Assembly: GCF_000337575.1 (NCBI RefSeq)
Contig: NZ_AOIM01000035.1
Location: 235,498-299,497 of the forward strand
Direction of reading: 5' to 3'
DNA from: Natrialba hulunbeirensis JCM 10989
GTDB lineage: Archaea > Halobacteriota > Halobacteria > Halobacteriales > Natrialbaceae
DNA length: 64,000 bases
Shown here: one piece after another, positions 8,222 to 17,130 of the stretch
Layout: the number at the start of each line of letters is the position of its first letter
How positions within the stretch are numbered: position 1 is the first letter of the stretch
Notes under the pieces: generated by a model
What the model saw: the letters and a program-made list of their open reading frames with translations, nothing else
Database searches by the model: none
What the model was told of the DNA's origin: nothing
Translations under genes and position numbers: made by a program

Positions 8222-8881
8222 TTACGGCACGTCTCGGACCAGTCCGTCCCGAAGGTCGCGACCGAAGTAGTAGCCGGCGACGGAGGCGACGAACCCAATC
8301 GACGCACCGATTCCGAGTAGCGTCAGGCCGGAGCCGAGTGCGAAGTAAACCGGGTCCAGCGTCGTCAGCATGCCGGCCGTGATTCCAGCGCTCGTTAGCT
8401 CCAGATACCGGCGTTTCGACGTAATCACGCCGATCAGGAAGGCGGTGGCGAAGATACCGATGAGCTGTCCGGCGACGGGGATCACCGCGCCGCCAGCGAA
8501 CAGGCCGACAGCGAAAGTTAGCACGAGGGCGAGAAACGCCTTCGGAGAGAAGTACTCCTTGAGGGAGCGTCCGCCCGTGAGTTTACCGAGGCGAGAGCCA
8601 CCTGAGTCGGCCGCCGTCCGCTCGCGTGCTTCGAGTTCGGGTTCCGGTTCCGGTTCCGGACCGGTGCCAAACTCCGAGAGGTCGTCCATTGCTGGATCGG
8701 CGGCGGTGCTCGATGTGGTGTCTGCGGTGGCTGTCCCACCTGGATCACCGGGACCACCAGTACCAGTCCCACCGCCACCACCCGTCTCCGAGAGCAACTG
8801 CTCCGTTTCTGAGAGGAGGTCATCAGTTGAGCGGGGGTCGCCGTCTCGCTGCTCGGTCACCTCGTCCGAGCGGTCGTTCAT
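8222..8881 (-). CDS. Haloarchaeal membrane protein, unknown
   Basis: This 219-residue protein has a disordered, Gly/Pro/Glu-rich cytoplasmic N-terminal half that includes a PEPEPEPE run. About three or four hydrophobic segments follow (AFLALVLTFAVGLFAGGAVIPVAG, LIGIFATAFLIGVI, ALGSGLTLLGIGASIGFVASVAGYYFG). The start at 8881 gives MNDRSDEV; the in-frame 8908 codon would add nine residues. The RSTDDLLSETEQLLSETG stretch looks like a conserved recruitment segment. Function unknown. Confidence 0.65.
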   Translation of the reverse strand: MNDRSDEVTEQRDGDPRSTDDLLSETEQLLSETGGGGGTGTGGPGDPGGTATADTTSSTAADPAMDDLSEFGTGPEPEPEPELEARERTAADSGGSRLGKLTGGRSLKEYFSPKAFLALVLTFAVGLFAGGAVIPVAGQLIGIFATAFLIGVITSKRRYLELTSAGITAGMLTTLDPVYFALGSGLTLLGIGASIGFVASVAGYYFGRDLRDGLVRDVP

Positions 8882-9000
8882 ATACGAACGCTGGATCGCC
8901 GGCACCATGGTCTTTTCCCTGTCCTGTCACCTTTCGTGACCGGGCTTCTCCTTGTTCGTGTTTGGGTACTCGAGTACCCCCGCCAGAGCACGGATGCAGT

Positions 9001-9027
9001 TTCAATTTCAATTTCAATTTCAGTTTC
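9001..9027. repeat. Short tandem repeat TTCAAT
   Basis: Three perfect TTCAAT units, a TTCAGT unit and TTC follow each other in the gap between the membrane-protein gene and the small gene at 9091. This is a microsatellite-like run, unusual against the GC-rich background, with no evident function. Confidence 0.8.
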
Positions 9028-9090
9028 CTGCCGTGACCGTCCTCACCGACACGGACGACGTTTATCACCAACGGGCTGGTAGAGAGGAGT

Positions 9091-9288
9091 GTGAACGTCG
9101 ATCTGGTCGCCTTCGGAATTATCGCCATCGCGATCGGGCTGGGGGCACTCTCTGCCGCCCGTCACTTCTACCCCCGACTCGAGTTGTCCGAGGACGCGTT
9201 GGCGACGGTTCGGCTGTTGACGGCGATGATTGCGGGCGTTCTCTTGCTCGCCGGACTCGGACTCGTCGTGATCGGCGTCGCTGGGTAG
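9091..9288 (+). CDS. Small two-helix membrane protein
   Basis: This is a 65-residue protein with a GTG start. Two hydrophobic segments (VAFGIIAIAIGLGALSAA and LLTAMIAGVLLLAGLGLVVIGVAG) flank a short polar loop, HFYPRLELSEDA. Intact coding sense across the whole frame, acidic loop composition and placement 72 bases upstream of gatD support a real gene. Function is not recognised. Confidence 0.6.
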   Translation: MNVDLVAFGIIAIAIGLGALSAARHFYPRLELSEDALATVRLLTAMIAGVLLLAGLGLVVIGVAG

Positions 9289-9360
9289 GAGCGGGTCGGG
9301 AGTCGGCTGCCGTTGGGCGGAAAGCGTGCCTTCAAGTCCGCCGACGCGCAACCCGTTCGT

Positions 9361-10653
9361 ATGAATCCAGGCGATCGCGTTCGCGTCGACCGCGCGGATC
9401 GCACGTACGAAGGCGTGTTGCTTCCCTCCAGCACGGACGAGCAGCTCGTGGTGAAACTCGAGGGCGGGTACAACGTCGGTGTCGACCGAGACGGGGCCGA
9501 CATTTCGGTTCTCGCAGAAGATGTGTACGAGATCGACGGCGACGCTGACGGCGATGACGCGGTTGACGCCGCAGAAGACGCTGACGCTGACGCTGACGAC
9601 GATGCCAGCGACGAAGTCGAGTTCGACGACGACCTCCCGACCATCTCGCTGATCTCGACCGGCGGCACCATCGCCTCGACGGTCGACTACCGAACTGGCG
9701 CGGTGACCGCTCAGTTCGACGCCGAGGACGTGCTCCGCGCCGTTCCCGATCTGGCCGGTCGTGCGAACTACCGCGGGCGCGTCGTCGCGAACATCCTCTC
9801 GGAAAACATGGAGCCGCCGATCTGGCAGGACCTCGCCGAAGCGGTCCACGAGGAGATCGAGAACGGCGCGGACGGCGTCGTCGTCATGCATGGCACCGAC
9901 ACGATGCAGTACTCCGCCTCGGCGCTCTCCTTCATGCTCGAGACGCCGGTTCCGATCGTCTTCACCGGCAGCCAGCGCTCGGCCGACCGCCCGTCTTCGG
10001 ACAACGTGATGAACGCCGTCTCGGCCGTCGAAGCCGCAAAGAGCGACTGCGCGGAGGTCCTCGTCTGTATGCACGGCACCGAGTCGGACGACGTCTGTGC
10101 GCTCCACCGCGGCACCCGCGTCCGAAAGAATCACACCTCCCGCCGCGACGCCTTCGAAACCGTCGGTGCAGAGCCACTCGGCACCGTCGACTATCACAGT
10201 GAAACTGTCAGCTTCCGGCGGGACTACCAGGAACGCGGCGAGGTCGACCTCACGCTTTCGGATGCACTCGAGTCCGACGTGGAACTGCTGAAGTTCACGC
10301 CGGGAATGGATCCGGCCTTCCTTGACGTGGTCGAGGGTGCCGAGGGACTGGTCATCGAGGGAACCGGGCTTGGACACGTCCACACGGATCTGATCCCGCG
10401 AATCGAGGAACTGATCGCAGACGGTACGACCGTCGTTATGACCAGCCAGTGTCTCGAGGGACGAGTCTGTGACAGAGTCTACGACACGGGTCGTGACCTC
10501 CTCGACGCCGGCGTCATCGAGGCCGGCGACACTCTCCCAGGGACGGCGAAGGTCAAACTGATGTGGGCGCTCGCAAACGAGGAATCGGTCACCGAGACGA
10601 TGCAGACCTCGATCGCCGGCGAACTGCAGGAGCGGTCGGTTCCCTGGGAGTGA
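9361..10653 (+). CDS. gatD: Glutamyl-tRNA(Gln) amidotransferase subunit D
   Basis: This 430-residue protein combines an N-terminal beta-barrel (NPGDRVRVDRADRTYEGVLL) with an asparaginase-like domain. The two catalytic Thr motifs are STGGTIAST and VVMHGTDTMQYSAS, and the conserved TGSQRSADRPSSD and TSQCLEGRV segments are present. GatD pairs with GatE to amidate Glu-tRNA(Gln) in archaea; it releases ammonia from glutamine or asparagine in the cytoplasm. gatE is not in the window. The domains are joined by an Asp/Ala-rich linker (DADGDDAVDAAEDADADADDD), a haloarchaeal trait. ATG 9361 was chosen over upstream 9313 because the family begins MNPGDRV. Confidence 0.95.
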   Translation: MNPGDRVRVDRADRTYEGVLLPSSTDEQLVVKLEGGYNVGVDRDGADISVLAEDVYEIDGDADGDDAVDAAEDADADADDDASDEVEFDDDLPTISLISTGGTIASTVDYRTGAVTAQFDAEDVLRAVPDLAGRANYRGRVVANILSENMEPPIWQDLAEAVHEEIENGADGVVVMHGTDTMQYSASALSFMLETPVPIVFTGSQRSADRPSSDNVMNAVSAVEAAKSDCAEVLVCMHGTESDDVCALHRGTRVRKNHTSRRDAFETVGAEPLGTVDYHSETVSFRRDYQERGEVDLTLSDALESDVELLKFTPGMDPAFLDVVEGAEGLVIEGTGLGHVHTDLIPRIEELIADGTTVVMTSQCLEGRVCDRVYDTGRDLLDAGVIEAGDTLPGTAKVKLMWALANEESVTETMQTSIAGELQERSVPWE

Positions 10654-10658
10654 TCGCG

Positions 10659-11612
10659 ATGTCGGTAGGAATTCATATCCGGCGAGCGACGCACGACGAT
10701 TACGAGGGCGTCAAGGCCTTCACCGAGAAAATCTGGGCGGACCGCGGCGGCGACTACATCCCGGCGGTCTACCACGACTGGCTCGAGGACGAGGACGACG
10801 ATCACAAGAAGACGTTCCTCGCCGACGCCGGCGACGACGTCGCGGGAATCGTCCAGGCCGTGATGGTTTCGCCCGACGAGGCCTGGTTCCAGGGGATGCG
10901 AGTCAATCCTGACTACCAGCGCCAGGGGCTGAGTGGCCGACTCAACGACGCCTGTTTCGAGTGGGCGCGCGAACAGGGTGCAACCGTCGGCCGCGTGATG
11001 GTCTTCTCGTGGAACGCGGCGTCGCTCGGTGCGGCACGAAAGAGCGGTCTCGAACCAGCGACCGAGTTCCGGTTTGCCCACCCGAAACCGGACCCCGACG
11101 CCTCGGGTCCCGACACGGTGACGAACGACCCCAGCGCCGCCTGGCGGTACTGGACCCACAGCGACGCCCGCGAGCACCTGAACGGACTCGGCTACGCGCC
11201 AGAGGAGACGTGGGCAATGCGCGAACTCACGCGACAGGATTTCCTGGACTTTGCGTCCGATTCGGGTGACGGGAACGGTACGAACGACGTAATCAACGCA
11301 GACGACGATACCGAAGTCTTCGCCGTCGAACGCAACGGGAAATACGTCGGTGCCTCCTACCGACTCCGAACCTACGAGCGCGAGAACGACGACGGCGAGT
11401 CCGAAGCGTGGGCCGAGTACGGCGTCGGTGCCTGGGAGGACGTTGAGGCAACCCGATCGCTGTTTGCCGCCATTAGCCGCGACGCCGCCGCTCTCGGTGC
11501 TGATCGGACACGGGTACTGATCCCGGAGACGGCCGCCGTCGTCAGCGACGCCTCCTACGCAGGTGCGAAAATTTCTGAGGAGCCGGATTTCGTCCTCAGT
11601 GGCGCGCTCTGA
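10659..11612 (+). CDS. GNAT family N-acetyltransferase
   Basis: This is a 317-residue protein starting MSVGIHIRRATHDDYEGVKAF. The acetyl-CoA binding motif appears as GMRVNPDYQRQGLSGRLNDA (about residues 84-103), followed by the FSWNAASLGAARKSGL helix. A second, less conserved half with FAVERNGKYVGASYRLR suggests a degenerate second GNAT fold. It starts five bases after the gatD stop, so the two genes are probably co-transcribed. The acceptor substrate is unknown. Confidence 0.85.
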   Translation: MSVGIHIRRATHDDYEGVKAFTEKIWADRGGDYIPAVYHDWLEDEDDDHKKTFLADAGDDVAGIVQAVMVSPDEAWFQGMRVNPDYQRQGLSGRLNDACFEWAREQGATVGRVMVFSWNAASLGAARKSGLEPATEFRFAHPKPDPDASGPDTVTNDPSAAWRYWTHSDAREHLNGLGYAPEETWAMRELTRQDFLDFASDSGDGNGTNDVINADDDTEVFAVERNGKYVGASYRLRTYERENDDGESEAWAEYGVGAWEDVEATRSLFAAISRDAAALGADRTRVLIPETAAVVSDASYAGAKISEEPDFVLSGAL

Positions 11613-11630
11613 GCTTCGTACTCACCCTCC

Positions 11631-11915
11631 TCACCCGCCACTGACCGGCGGAAACAGCGCGAGTTCGTCGCCTTCCTCGAGTACCGTCTCGAGTCCATCC
11701 TCTTCGACGAGCACGTTCGTTCCGTTTCGCATGACGTTGATCTGCGATCGCAGGTCGCCGTCGTCGGTGAGCACGCGGTCGCCGACGGCGGGTCGGTCTG
11801 CGACCAGTTCAGAGAGCGCGTCGTCGACGGTGTCACCGGCCGATGCGTCGACGGTGACCTGTTTGTCCCCGGCGCGTTCGGCGAGGTCTGCGAACAGTTT
11901 CCACTCCGTTGGCAT
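11631..11915 (-). CDS. MoaD/SAMP-type ubiquitin-like protein
   Basis: This 94-residue beta-grasp protein (MPTEWKLFADLAERAG...) ends in VSGG. The C-terminal Gly-Gly is the site adenylated by an E1-like enzyme. Haloarchaeal homologues either donate sulfur for molybdopterin (MoaD role) or modify Lys residues of proteins (SAMP role), and sequence alone does not decide between them. ATG 11915 gives the family length; the longer open frame upstream is antisense to the potassium-channel gene and was discarded. It converges on the GNAT gene with an 18-base gap. Confidence 0.88.
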   Translation of the reverse strand: MPTEWKLFADLAERAGDKQVTVDASAGDTVDDALSELVADRPAVGDRVLTDDGDLRSQINVMRNGTNVLVEEDGLETVLEEGDELALFPPVSGG

Positions 11916-12027
11916 AGATGGCGATATCGGTGCCGAAGGCAAGTAGCTACCGCTCCGAGGTGTGCAGTGGCGCTGCTCTGTTGCTCGACGTGTTCTGTTG
12001 CTCGACGGCTGTCGCGGACGGAGACGC

Positions 12028-12034
12028 TTAACTA
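12028..12034 (+). promoter_or_regulatory. TATA-like box of the potassium channel gene
   Basis: TTAACTA is centred about 30 bases before the ATG at 12061 and fits a leaderless transcript. Confidence 0.4.
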
Positions 12035-12060
12035 CACCCAGGCTGGAACGGTGTGTATAG

Positions 12061-13239
12061 ATGATCGGCGAGTGGGTGACCGAACGACTGCCGGAGAACT
12101 GGCGCTGGATCGTGACGACGCGCGCAGCCGTTGGACTCGCCTTGCTCGTCGCGATGCTCTCCGTCGTCATCGGCATCATTAATATCGAAACGGGGGGCGT
12201 TTCGGGACCGCTCGCACCGCACGTTCCAGAAGCCGTGCAGGACGCCGCCGGCTTTACCGGCGCGCTGACCGGCTTTCTGATGGTCGGGAGCGCACTCGCA
12301 CTGCGCCGTGGACTGCGAGCCGGCTGGTGGGCAACCCTCCTGCTCATGCCGCTGACGGCAGCTCAAGGGCTGCTCCAGGCCAGTCAGTACTCCTACCCGC
12401 TTGTCGTGCTCTCGCTCGTCTCGATGCCGACGCTGCTGTTGACCCGCCGGCAGTTCGACCGGTCGCTTTCGTTGACGACGACACAGCTCGCCGCCGGCGG
12501 CGCGCTCGTCGGCGTGCAGGCCTACGGAACCTTCGGCGCGTACGCGCTGGCCGACGAGTTCGACGGCATTGACACCCTGCTCGACGCCTTCTACTTCACC
12601 CTGATCACGTCGAGCACCGTCGGATACGGCGATATCGGTCCGGAGACGGAGATGGCGATCGTCTTCACCATGACTGTCGTCGTCCTCGGCGTCGCCAGCT
12701 TCGGTATCGCCATCGGGGCGCTCGTCGGCCCCGCGATTCAGGCCCGGATCTCAAAGACACTCGGAATCATGACCGACTCAGAACTCGAACTCCTCGAGAA
12801 CCACGTGCTCGTCCTCGGCTACGGGGACCTGACCGAACCGATCGTCACCGAACTCGCCGACGCGGACGAACAGTTCCTCGTCGTCACCAGAGACGAAGCC
12901 GCCGCGAGCGAACTATCAGAGCGCGATATCCGTGTTCTCTCCGGAAATCCAAGCGACGAGGGGCCGCTCCAGCGGGCGAAAATCGAGAACGCACGCACCG
13001 TGCTCGTCGCGACGAACAACGACGCCGAGGACGCGCTGGCGGTTCTCACCGCCCGCGAACTCCGCCCGGACGTTCGCATCGTTACCGCCGCAACCGACCG
13101 CGAAAACACGGCGAAACTCGAGCGCGCCGGTGCCGACGATGTCATCAGCCTCGCCGAACTCGGCGGCCACCTGCTCGTCCGGTCGGCGCTCGGATCCGAT
13201 GAGTCGCCTGTAGTTTCGCGGCTACTCGAGTCCGAGTAG
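12061..13239 (+). CDS. Potassium channel with RCK (TrkA-N) domain
   Basis: This is a 392-residue protein. Several N-terminal hydrophobic helices are followed by a two-helix pore with the K+ selectivity filter TVGYGD at 186-191. A cytoplasmic Rossmann-type RCK/TrkA-N domain starts near residue 236 (ENHVLVLGYGDLTEPIV) and carries an acidic residue at the end of beta-2 (VTRDEAAA). The predicted role is ligand-gated K+ flux across the membrane, important in salt-in haloarchaea. The extra N-terminal helices (residues 20-125) distinguish it from minimal MthK-type channels. Only the N subdomain of RCK is present and TrkA-C is missing. Confidence 0.9.
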   Translation: MIGEWVTERLPENWRWIVTTRAAVGLALLVAMLSVVIGIINIETGGVSGPLAPHVPEAVQDAAGFTGALTGFLMVGSALALRRGLRAGWWATLLLMPLTAAQGLLQASQYSYPLVVLSLVSMPTLLLTRRQFDRSLSLTTTQLAAGGALVGVQAYGTFGAYALADEFDGIDTLLDAFYFTLITSSTVGYGDIGPETEMAIVFTMTVVVLGVASFGIAIGALVGPAIQARISKTLGIMTDSELELLENHVLVLGYGDLTEPIVTELADADEQFLVVTRDEAAASELSERDIRVLSGNPSDEGPLQRAKIENARTVLVATNNDAEDALAVLTARELRPDVRIVTAATDRENTAKLERAGADDVISLAELGGHLLVRSALGSDESPVVSRLLESE

Positions 13240-13307
13240 CTCCAATAAATTGAGTGCTACCCCGGTGGATCGCCGTTCCCGATCGCCCTTTCTTTCAGAC
13301 ACATTCG

Positions 13308-13318
13308 AAAATATATTG
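13308..13318 (+). promoter_or_regulatory. TATA-like box of the ABC exporter operon
   Basis: The sequence AAATATATTG is centred about 29 bases before the ATG at 13342. It argues for that start over the ATG at 13324, which would be only about 10 bases from the box. Confidence 0.4.
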
Positions 13319-13341
13319 TCACTATGGCGGCGAGCACCAGT

Positions 13342-14349
13342 ATGGTCCCCATCGAAGTTTCCGGGTTGCGAAAGACGTATCCGGGCGGCGTCCTCGCCGT
13401 CGACGACCTCTCCTTCAGCGTCGACGAAGGCGAGATATTCGGCTTTCTCGGCCCCAACGGTGCCGGAAAGTCGACAACGATCAACATCCTCCTCGGCTAC
13501 GTTTCGCCGACCGCCGGCAGCGCAACGGTGCTCGGCCAGGACGTCAGCGGCGAGTTCGCGCCAACCCGCGAGCGAATCGGTGTCCTCCCCGACGGCTACA
13601 GTCTCTACGACAGACTGACTGCTCGCGAGCATCTCGAGTGGGTCATCCGAACGAAAGACGCGACCGACGACCCCGACGCCATCCTCGAGCGGGTCGGCAT
13701 CGCCGATGCAGCGGACCGCCGCGCCGGCGGCTTCTCGAAGGGCATGTGTCAGCGACTCGCCTTCGGGATGGCGCTCGTCGGTGATCCGGACCTCCTCGTG
13801 CTCGACGAGCCGTCGTCCGGGCTCGATCCAACCGGGGTACAGGAGTTGCGCGCGACGATTCAGGACCTCGCCGCCGGCGGGACGACCGTCTTCTTCTCGA
13901 GTCATGTCCTCTCCGAGGTCGAAGCCGTCTGCGACCGCGTCGCCATCATGTCCGGCGGGCGGCTGGTCGCCCTCGACGACATCGAGACGCTCCGCGACGA
14001 CCTGGAGCAGTCGTCGCGAATTCGGCTGGCACTCGAGTCGGTGCCGGAGTCGATCACCGCTGAGCTCTCTCAACTACCCGTCGTCGAGGCGGTTGCACTC
14101 GAGGGAGCGGAACTCCGCGTCGACTGCCACGACGTGGCTGCGAAGGTGGACGTGGTGCGACACGTCGACGAGCGGGCGACGGTCGCGGATATCGTCTCTG
14201 AGCCGGCCTCGATGGAGGAGTTGTTCAATCGCTACACGGGAGATGTGCCTGACGGGGGCGATAGTAGTGGTGGCGGTGGTGGCGGTAGCGCTACTGACGA
14301 CGACGGAACTGGCGATGACCGTCGGTCGTCCGCGGAGGTGTCCGTATGA
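13342..14349 (+). CDS. ABC transporter ATP-binding protein
   Basis: This is a 335-residue ABC-2-type ATPase. It has Walker A GPNGAGKST, a Q-loop-like GVLPDGYSLYDRLT, an atypical signature GGFSKGMCQRL, Walker B LLVLDEPSSGLDP and the H-loop FFSSHVL. The C-terminal extension ends in a Gly/Ser run (SSGGGGGGSATDDDG) and acidic sequence. ATG 13342 was chosen on promoter spacing; 13324 would add MAASTS. The gene overlaps the permease gene by four bases (ATGA). The pair resembles NosFY or multidrug-type exporters, and the cargo is unknown. Confidence 0.9.
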   Translation: MVPIEVSGLRKTYPGGVLAVDDLSFSVDEGEIFGFLGPNGAGKSTTINILLGYVSPTAGSATVLGQDVSGEFAPTRERIGVLPDGYSLYDRLTAREHLEWVIRTKDATDDPDAILERVGIADAADRRAGGFSKGMCQRLAFGMALVGDPDLLVLDEPSSGLDPTGVQELRATIQDLAAGGTTVFFSSHVLSEVEAVCDRVAIMSGGRLVALDDIETLRDDLEQSSRIRLALESVPESITAELSQLPVVEAVALEGAELRVDCHDVAAKVDVVRHVDERATVADIVSEPASMEELFNRYTGDVPDGGDSSGGGGGGSATDDDGTGDDRRSSAEVSV

Positions 14350-15185
14350 GTGCCCTCGACGTTGCCCGGAAGGACTTTCTGGACGCCCGTCGCTCGAAAA
14401 TCGTCTGGCTCGCCATCGCCATCTACGTGGGCTTCATCGGTTTGTTCATGGTCATCCAGCGGGACCAATTACGGTTTCACGATACTGCCCACGAGGGCGT
14501 CGTTTCGGTTCTGGTCGGCGTCGTCACCGCCGGATCGGTCCTGATTCCCGTCGTCGCGCTGGTCGCAGCCTACCTCGCCATCGCCGGCGAACGAGAGACC
14601 GGCAGCATCGCGTTCCTGCTCGGGCTGCCGAACACGCGCCGGGACGTTGTCGTAGGCAAATTTGTGAGCCGAAGTGCGGTGATCGTACTGGGTGTCGTTT
14701 GCGCCTCGCTCGTCATGGCTGTCTCGCTGCTCGCGCTGTATCCAGTTTTCCCGGTCAGGACGTATCTCGTCGCGATGGGATTGATGGCCCTCTACGCCGT
14801 CATCTACGTCGCCATCGCAATCGGTATCTCTGCGTCGGTCGCCAGTAAGGCCCGCGCGGCGGCCGTCGGCTTCGGCGTGTACGTCGCGCTGAACGTGTTC
14901 ACGTTGTTCGCTCCGATTGGCAGTCACGTACGGACGCTCCACACGGAGGTGCTCGGCTTCGCCGAAGCGCCTACGCTGTACCGTTTTGTCTCGCAACTCG
15001 TCCCCAGCGAGGCGCTCTCCCAGGTTATGCGGACAATTGACGTTGACATCGCGGGAGGTAGCCTCCCGCCAGCCGACGCGCCGTTCTACGTCCAGCCGGA
15101 GTTTGCACCCGTGGTTCTCTGTGCGTGGATCGTCGCACCGCTCGCCGTTGGGTACACGCGATTCAAATCCGCGGACGTGAGCTAA
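14346..15185 (+). CDS. ABC-2 type transporter permease
   Basis: This 279-residue protein has about six hydrophobic segments and the opening MSALDVARKDFLDARRSKIVWLA, typical of NosY-like ABC-2 permeases. GERETGSIAFLLGLPNTRRDVVVGKF is the conserved motif after the second helix. It is translated from a start overlapping the ATPase stop, and the two form a complete exporter with homodimeric ATPases. Confidence 0.88.
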   Translation: MSALDVARKDFLDARRSKIVWLAIAIYVGFIGLFMVIQRDQLRFHDTAHEGVVSVLVGVVTAGSVLIPVVALVAAYLAIAGERETGSIAFLLGLPNTRRDVVVGKFVSRSAVIVLGVVCASLVMAVSLLALYPVFPVRTYLVAMGLMALYAVIYVAIAIGISASVASKARAAAVGFGVYVALNVFTLFAPIGSHVRTLHTEVLGFAEAPTLYRFVSQLVPSEALSQVMRTIDVDIAGGSLPPADAPFYVQPEFAPVVLCAWIVAPLAVGYTRFKSADVS

Positions 15186-15234
15186 TTCTATCGGCAGTGT
15201 TCGCCGTTCTCGTTCTCCGTTTCGTTGCCTCTGT

Positions 15235-15936
15235 TTACTCCGTCTCTGTCGTCGGTGCACCCGACAGAATCTCGACCCCACTCGAGGCCCCGATTCGCTC
15301 GGCCCCGGCCTCAACCATCGCCATCGCCTCGTCGTAGCTGCCGACGCCGCCGCTGGCCTTGACTGGCAGGTACTCGCTCATCAGTTCCACATCTGCCACG
15401 GTCGCGCCCCCGCTCACGGTTTCACCGTTCGCTCGTTGATCCTCCGGATCAACGCTCGCGAATCCGGTCGAGGTCTTTACCATCGCTGCGTCTGCAGCCA
15501 CGGCGGCCTCGCAGGCGCGGTGTTTCTCCTCCTCGGTGAGGAGTGCGGTTTCGATGATGACCTTGACCGGAATCGGAACCGCGGCGACGAGTTCGGCCAG
15601 TTCGGCCCGGATGACATCGTCCTCGCCGGCTTTCAGTCGGCCGACGTTGATGACGACATCGAGTTCGTCCGCGCCGGCTTTCCAGGCGTCGACGCCCTCG
15701 CGGCGCTTGATTTCCTGGGTCTGCTGGCCGTGGGGGAAGCCGATAACCGTCGCAATGGTCAGGTCCTCGTGGGCCGTAGCAGCGTCCGCAACCGCGTAGG
15801 GCGGGATGCAGGCGTTCATGCCGTGTTCGGCTGCCTCCTCCAGTACGGCAGCCACGTCGGCCGTCGTCGTCTCGGGACCGAGGACGGTGTGGTCGATCAG
15901 CGGCGCGAGTTCGTCGCGATCCAGTTCCGGAGCCAT
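15235..15936 (-). CDS. deoC: Deoxyribose-phosphate aldolase
   Basis: This 233-residue TIM-barrel class I aldolase carries the Schiff-base Lys in MVKTSTGF, the proton-relay Lys in [11 protein letters not shown] and the ELDVVINVG strand. It splits 2-deoxyribose 5-phosphate into glyceraldehyde 3-phosphate and acetaldehyde, the last step of deoxynucleoside breakdown. It is divergent from the ribose-1,5-bisphosphate isomerase gene, sharing a 71-base intergenic region. A PfkB kinase and a nucleoside phosphorylase lie nearby, so this is a nucleoside catabolism neighbourhood. Confidence 0.95.
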   Translation of the reverse strand: MAPELDRDELAPLIDHTVLGPETTTADVAAVLEEAAEHGMNACIPPYAVADAATAHEDLTIATVIGFPHGQQTQEIKRREGVDAWKAGADELDVVINVGRLKAGEDDVIRAELAELVAAVPIPVKVIIETALLTEEEKHRACEAAVAADAAMVKTSTGFASVDPEDQRANGETVSGGATVADVELMSEYLPVKASGGVGSYDEAMAMVEAGAERIGASSGVEILSGAPTTETE

Positions 15937-16007
15937 AGCGGACCGACTCGTCGAACGATCAAAAACCCGCCCGATTACTTTTGCCTGGTGGCGTGTAACG
16001 GCGTGAC
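15937..16007. promoter_or_regulatory. Divergent promoter region deoC / ribose-1,5-bisphosphate isomerase
   Basis: This 71-base gap separates two divergent starts. On the minus strand GTTTTTGAT lies about 24 bases before deoC, and on the plus strand ATTACTTTT lies about 30 bases before the isomerase ATG. It is suited to joint control of deoxyribose and ribose branches; no clear operator was seen. Confidence 0.4.
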
Positions 16008-17063
16008 ATGGACTCGGATCCGGACCCGAACCTGAACCCCCCCGTCGTCGACCCGGCCGTCACAAGCACGGCCGACGACATCGCAGCGATGCGGATTCGC
16101 GGCGCTGCAACGATCGCAGACGCTGCCGCCGCGGCGCTCGCGACGCAGGCCGAACGCTCCGAGGCACCCGACCCGGCGGCCTTCGAGCGCGACCTCCGCG
16201 CCGGCGCACGCGAGCTCTACGAGACCCGCCCGACCGCTGTCAGCCTGCCGAACGCCCTCCGATACGTCCTCCGCGGGATGGAGGGCGAGACCGTCACCGC
16301 GCTCCGCGCGTCGACCATCGAGCGCGCCAATAGGTTTCGCACCGAACTCGAGCAGGCCCAGTCCACGCTCGGTGAAATCGGCGCGAACCGACTCCGCGAC
16401 GGTGACGTCGTGCTAACCCACTGTCACTCGACGGACGCCCTGGCGTGTATCGAGGCTGCACTCGAGTCCGGCAAGCGTATCGAAGCGATCGTCAAGGAGA
16501 CGCGCCCGAGGAAGCAGGGCCATATTACGGCGCGTCAGTTGCGCGAACTGGGCGTTCCGGTGACGCTGATCGTGGATAACGCGGCGCGGCGGTATCTGGA
16601 CGAGGCGGATCACGTGCTGGTCGGAGCCGACAGCATCGCGGCGGACGGAAGCGTGATCAACAAAATTGGGACGAGCGGGCTGGCGGTGAACGCGCGCGAA
16701 CGCGGCGTACCGGTGATGGTGGCGGCTCAGACGATCAAGCTGCATCCGGATACAATGACGGGGCATACGGTTGCGATCGAGATGCGCGACGAGCAGGAGG
16801 TGCTCTCGCTGCAGGAACGGGCGGAGATCGAGTCTCCCAGCGAGGAGTCCGAGTCCCGATCGACTGCCGTAGACGGGAACGACGACGAAGACAGTAGCCG
16901 GAGCGAGAGCGATCTCACTGTCGAAAACCCGGCGTTCGACGTGACGCCGCCGCGGTACATCGACGCGATCGTCACCGAACGCGGGCAGTTCCCGCCCGAG
17001 AGCATCGTCACCCTGATGCGCGAGTTGTTCGGCGAGACGACGGCAGAACCCTGGGAGGAGTAG
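16008..17063 (+). CDS. Ribose 1,5-bisphosphate isomerase
   Basis: This 351-residue member of the eIF2B/MtnA-like family has the archaeal R15P isomerase signatures: VVLTHCHS with Cys139, ETRPRKQG at 164-171, and [18 protein letters not shown] with Asp208. In the well-studied archaeal enzymes this Cys and Asp are catalytic. It converts ribose 1,5-bisphosphate to ribulose 1,5-bisphosphate in nucleoside catabolism. An acidic insert (about residues 275-305, ESPSEESES...) precedes the last conserved block [11 protein letters not shown] and looks like a haloarchaeal surface loop. No RuBisCO or RuBP phosphatase gene is in the window. The neighbours deoC, PfkB and the phosphorylase support the pathway role over an eIF2B role. 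Confidence 0.9.
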   Translation: MDSDPDPNLNPPVVDPAVTSTADDIAAMRIRGAATIADAAAAALATQAERSEAPDPAAFERDLRAGARELYETRPTAVSLPNALRYVLRGMEGETVTALRASTIERANRFRTELEQAQSTLGEIGANRLRDGDVVLTHCHSTDALACIEAALESGKRIEAIVKETRPRKQGHITARQLRELGVPVTLIVDNAARRYLDEADHVLVGADSIAADGSVINKIGTSGLAVNARERGVPVMVAAQTIKLHPDTMTGHTVAIEMRDEQEVLSLQERAEIESPSEESESRSTAVDGNDDEDSSRSESDLTVENPAFDVTPPRYIDAIVTERGQFPPESIVTLMRELFGETTAEPWEE

Positions 17064-17130
17064 GCTCTGGCCGTCAGACGAATCGTCACTGATCGGAAAG
17101 TGTTAGTTACTGGTGTCGACAGTAGGGGGT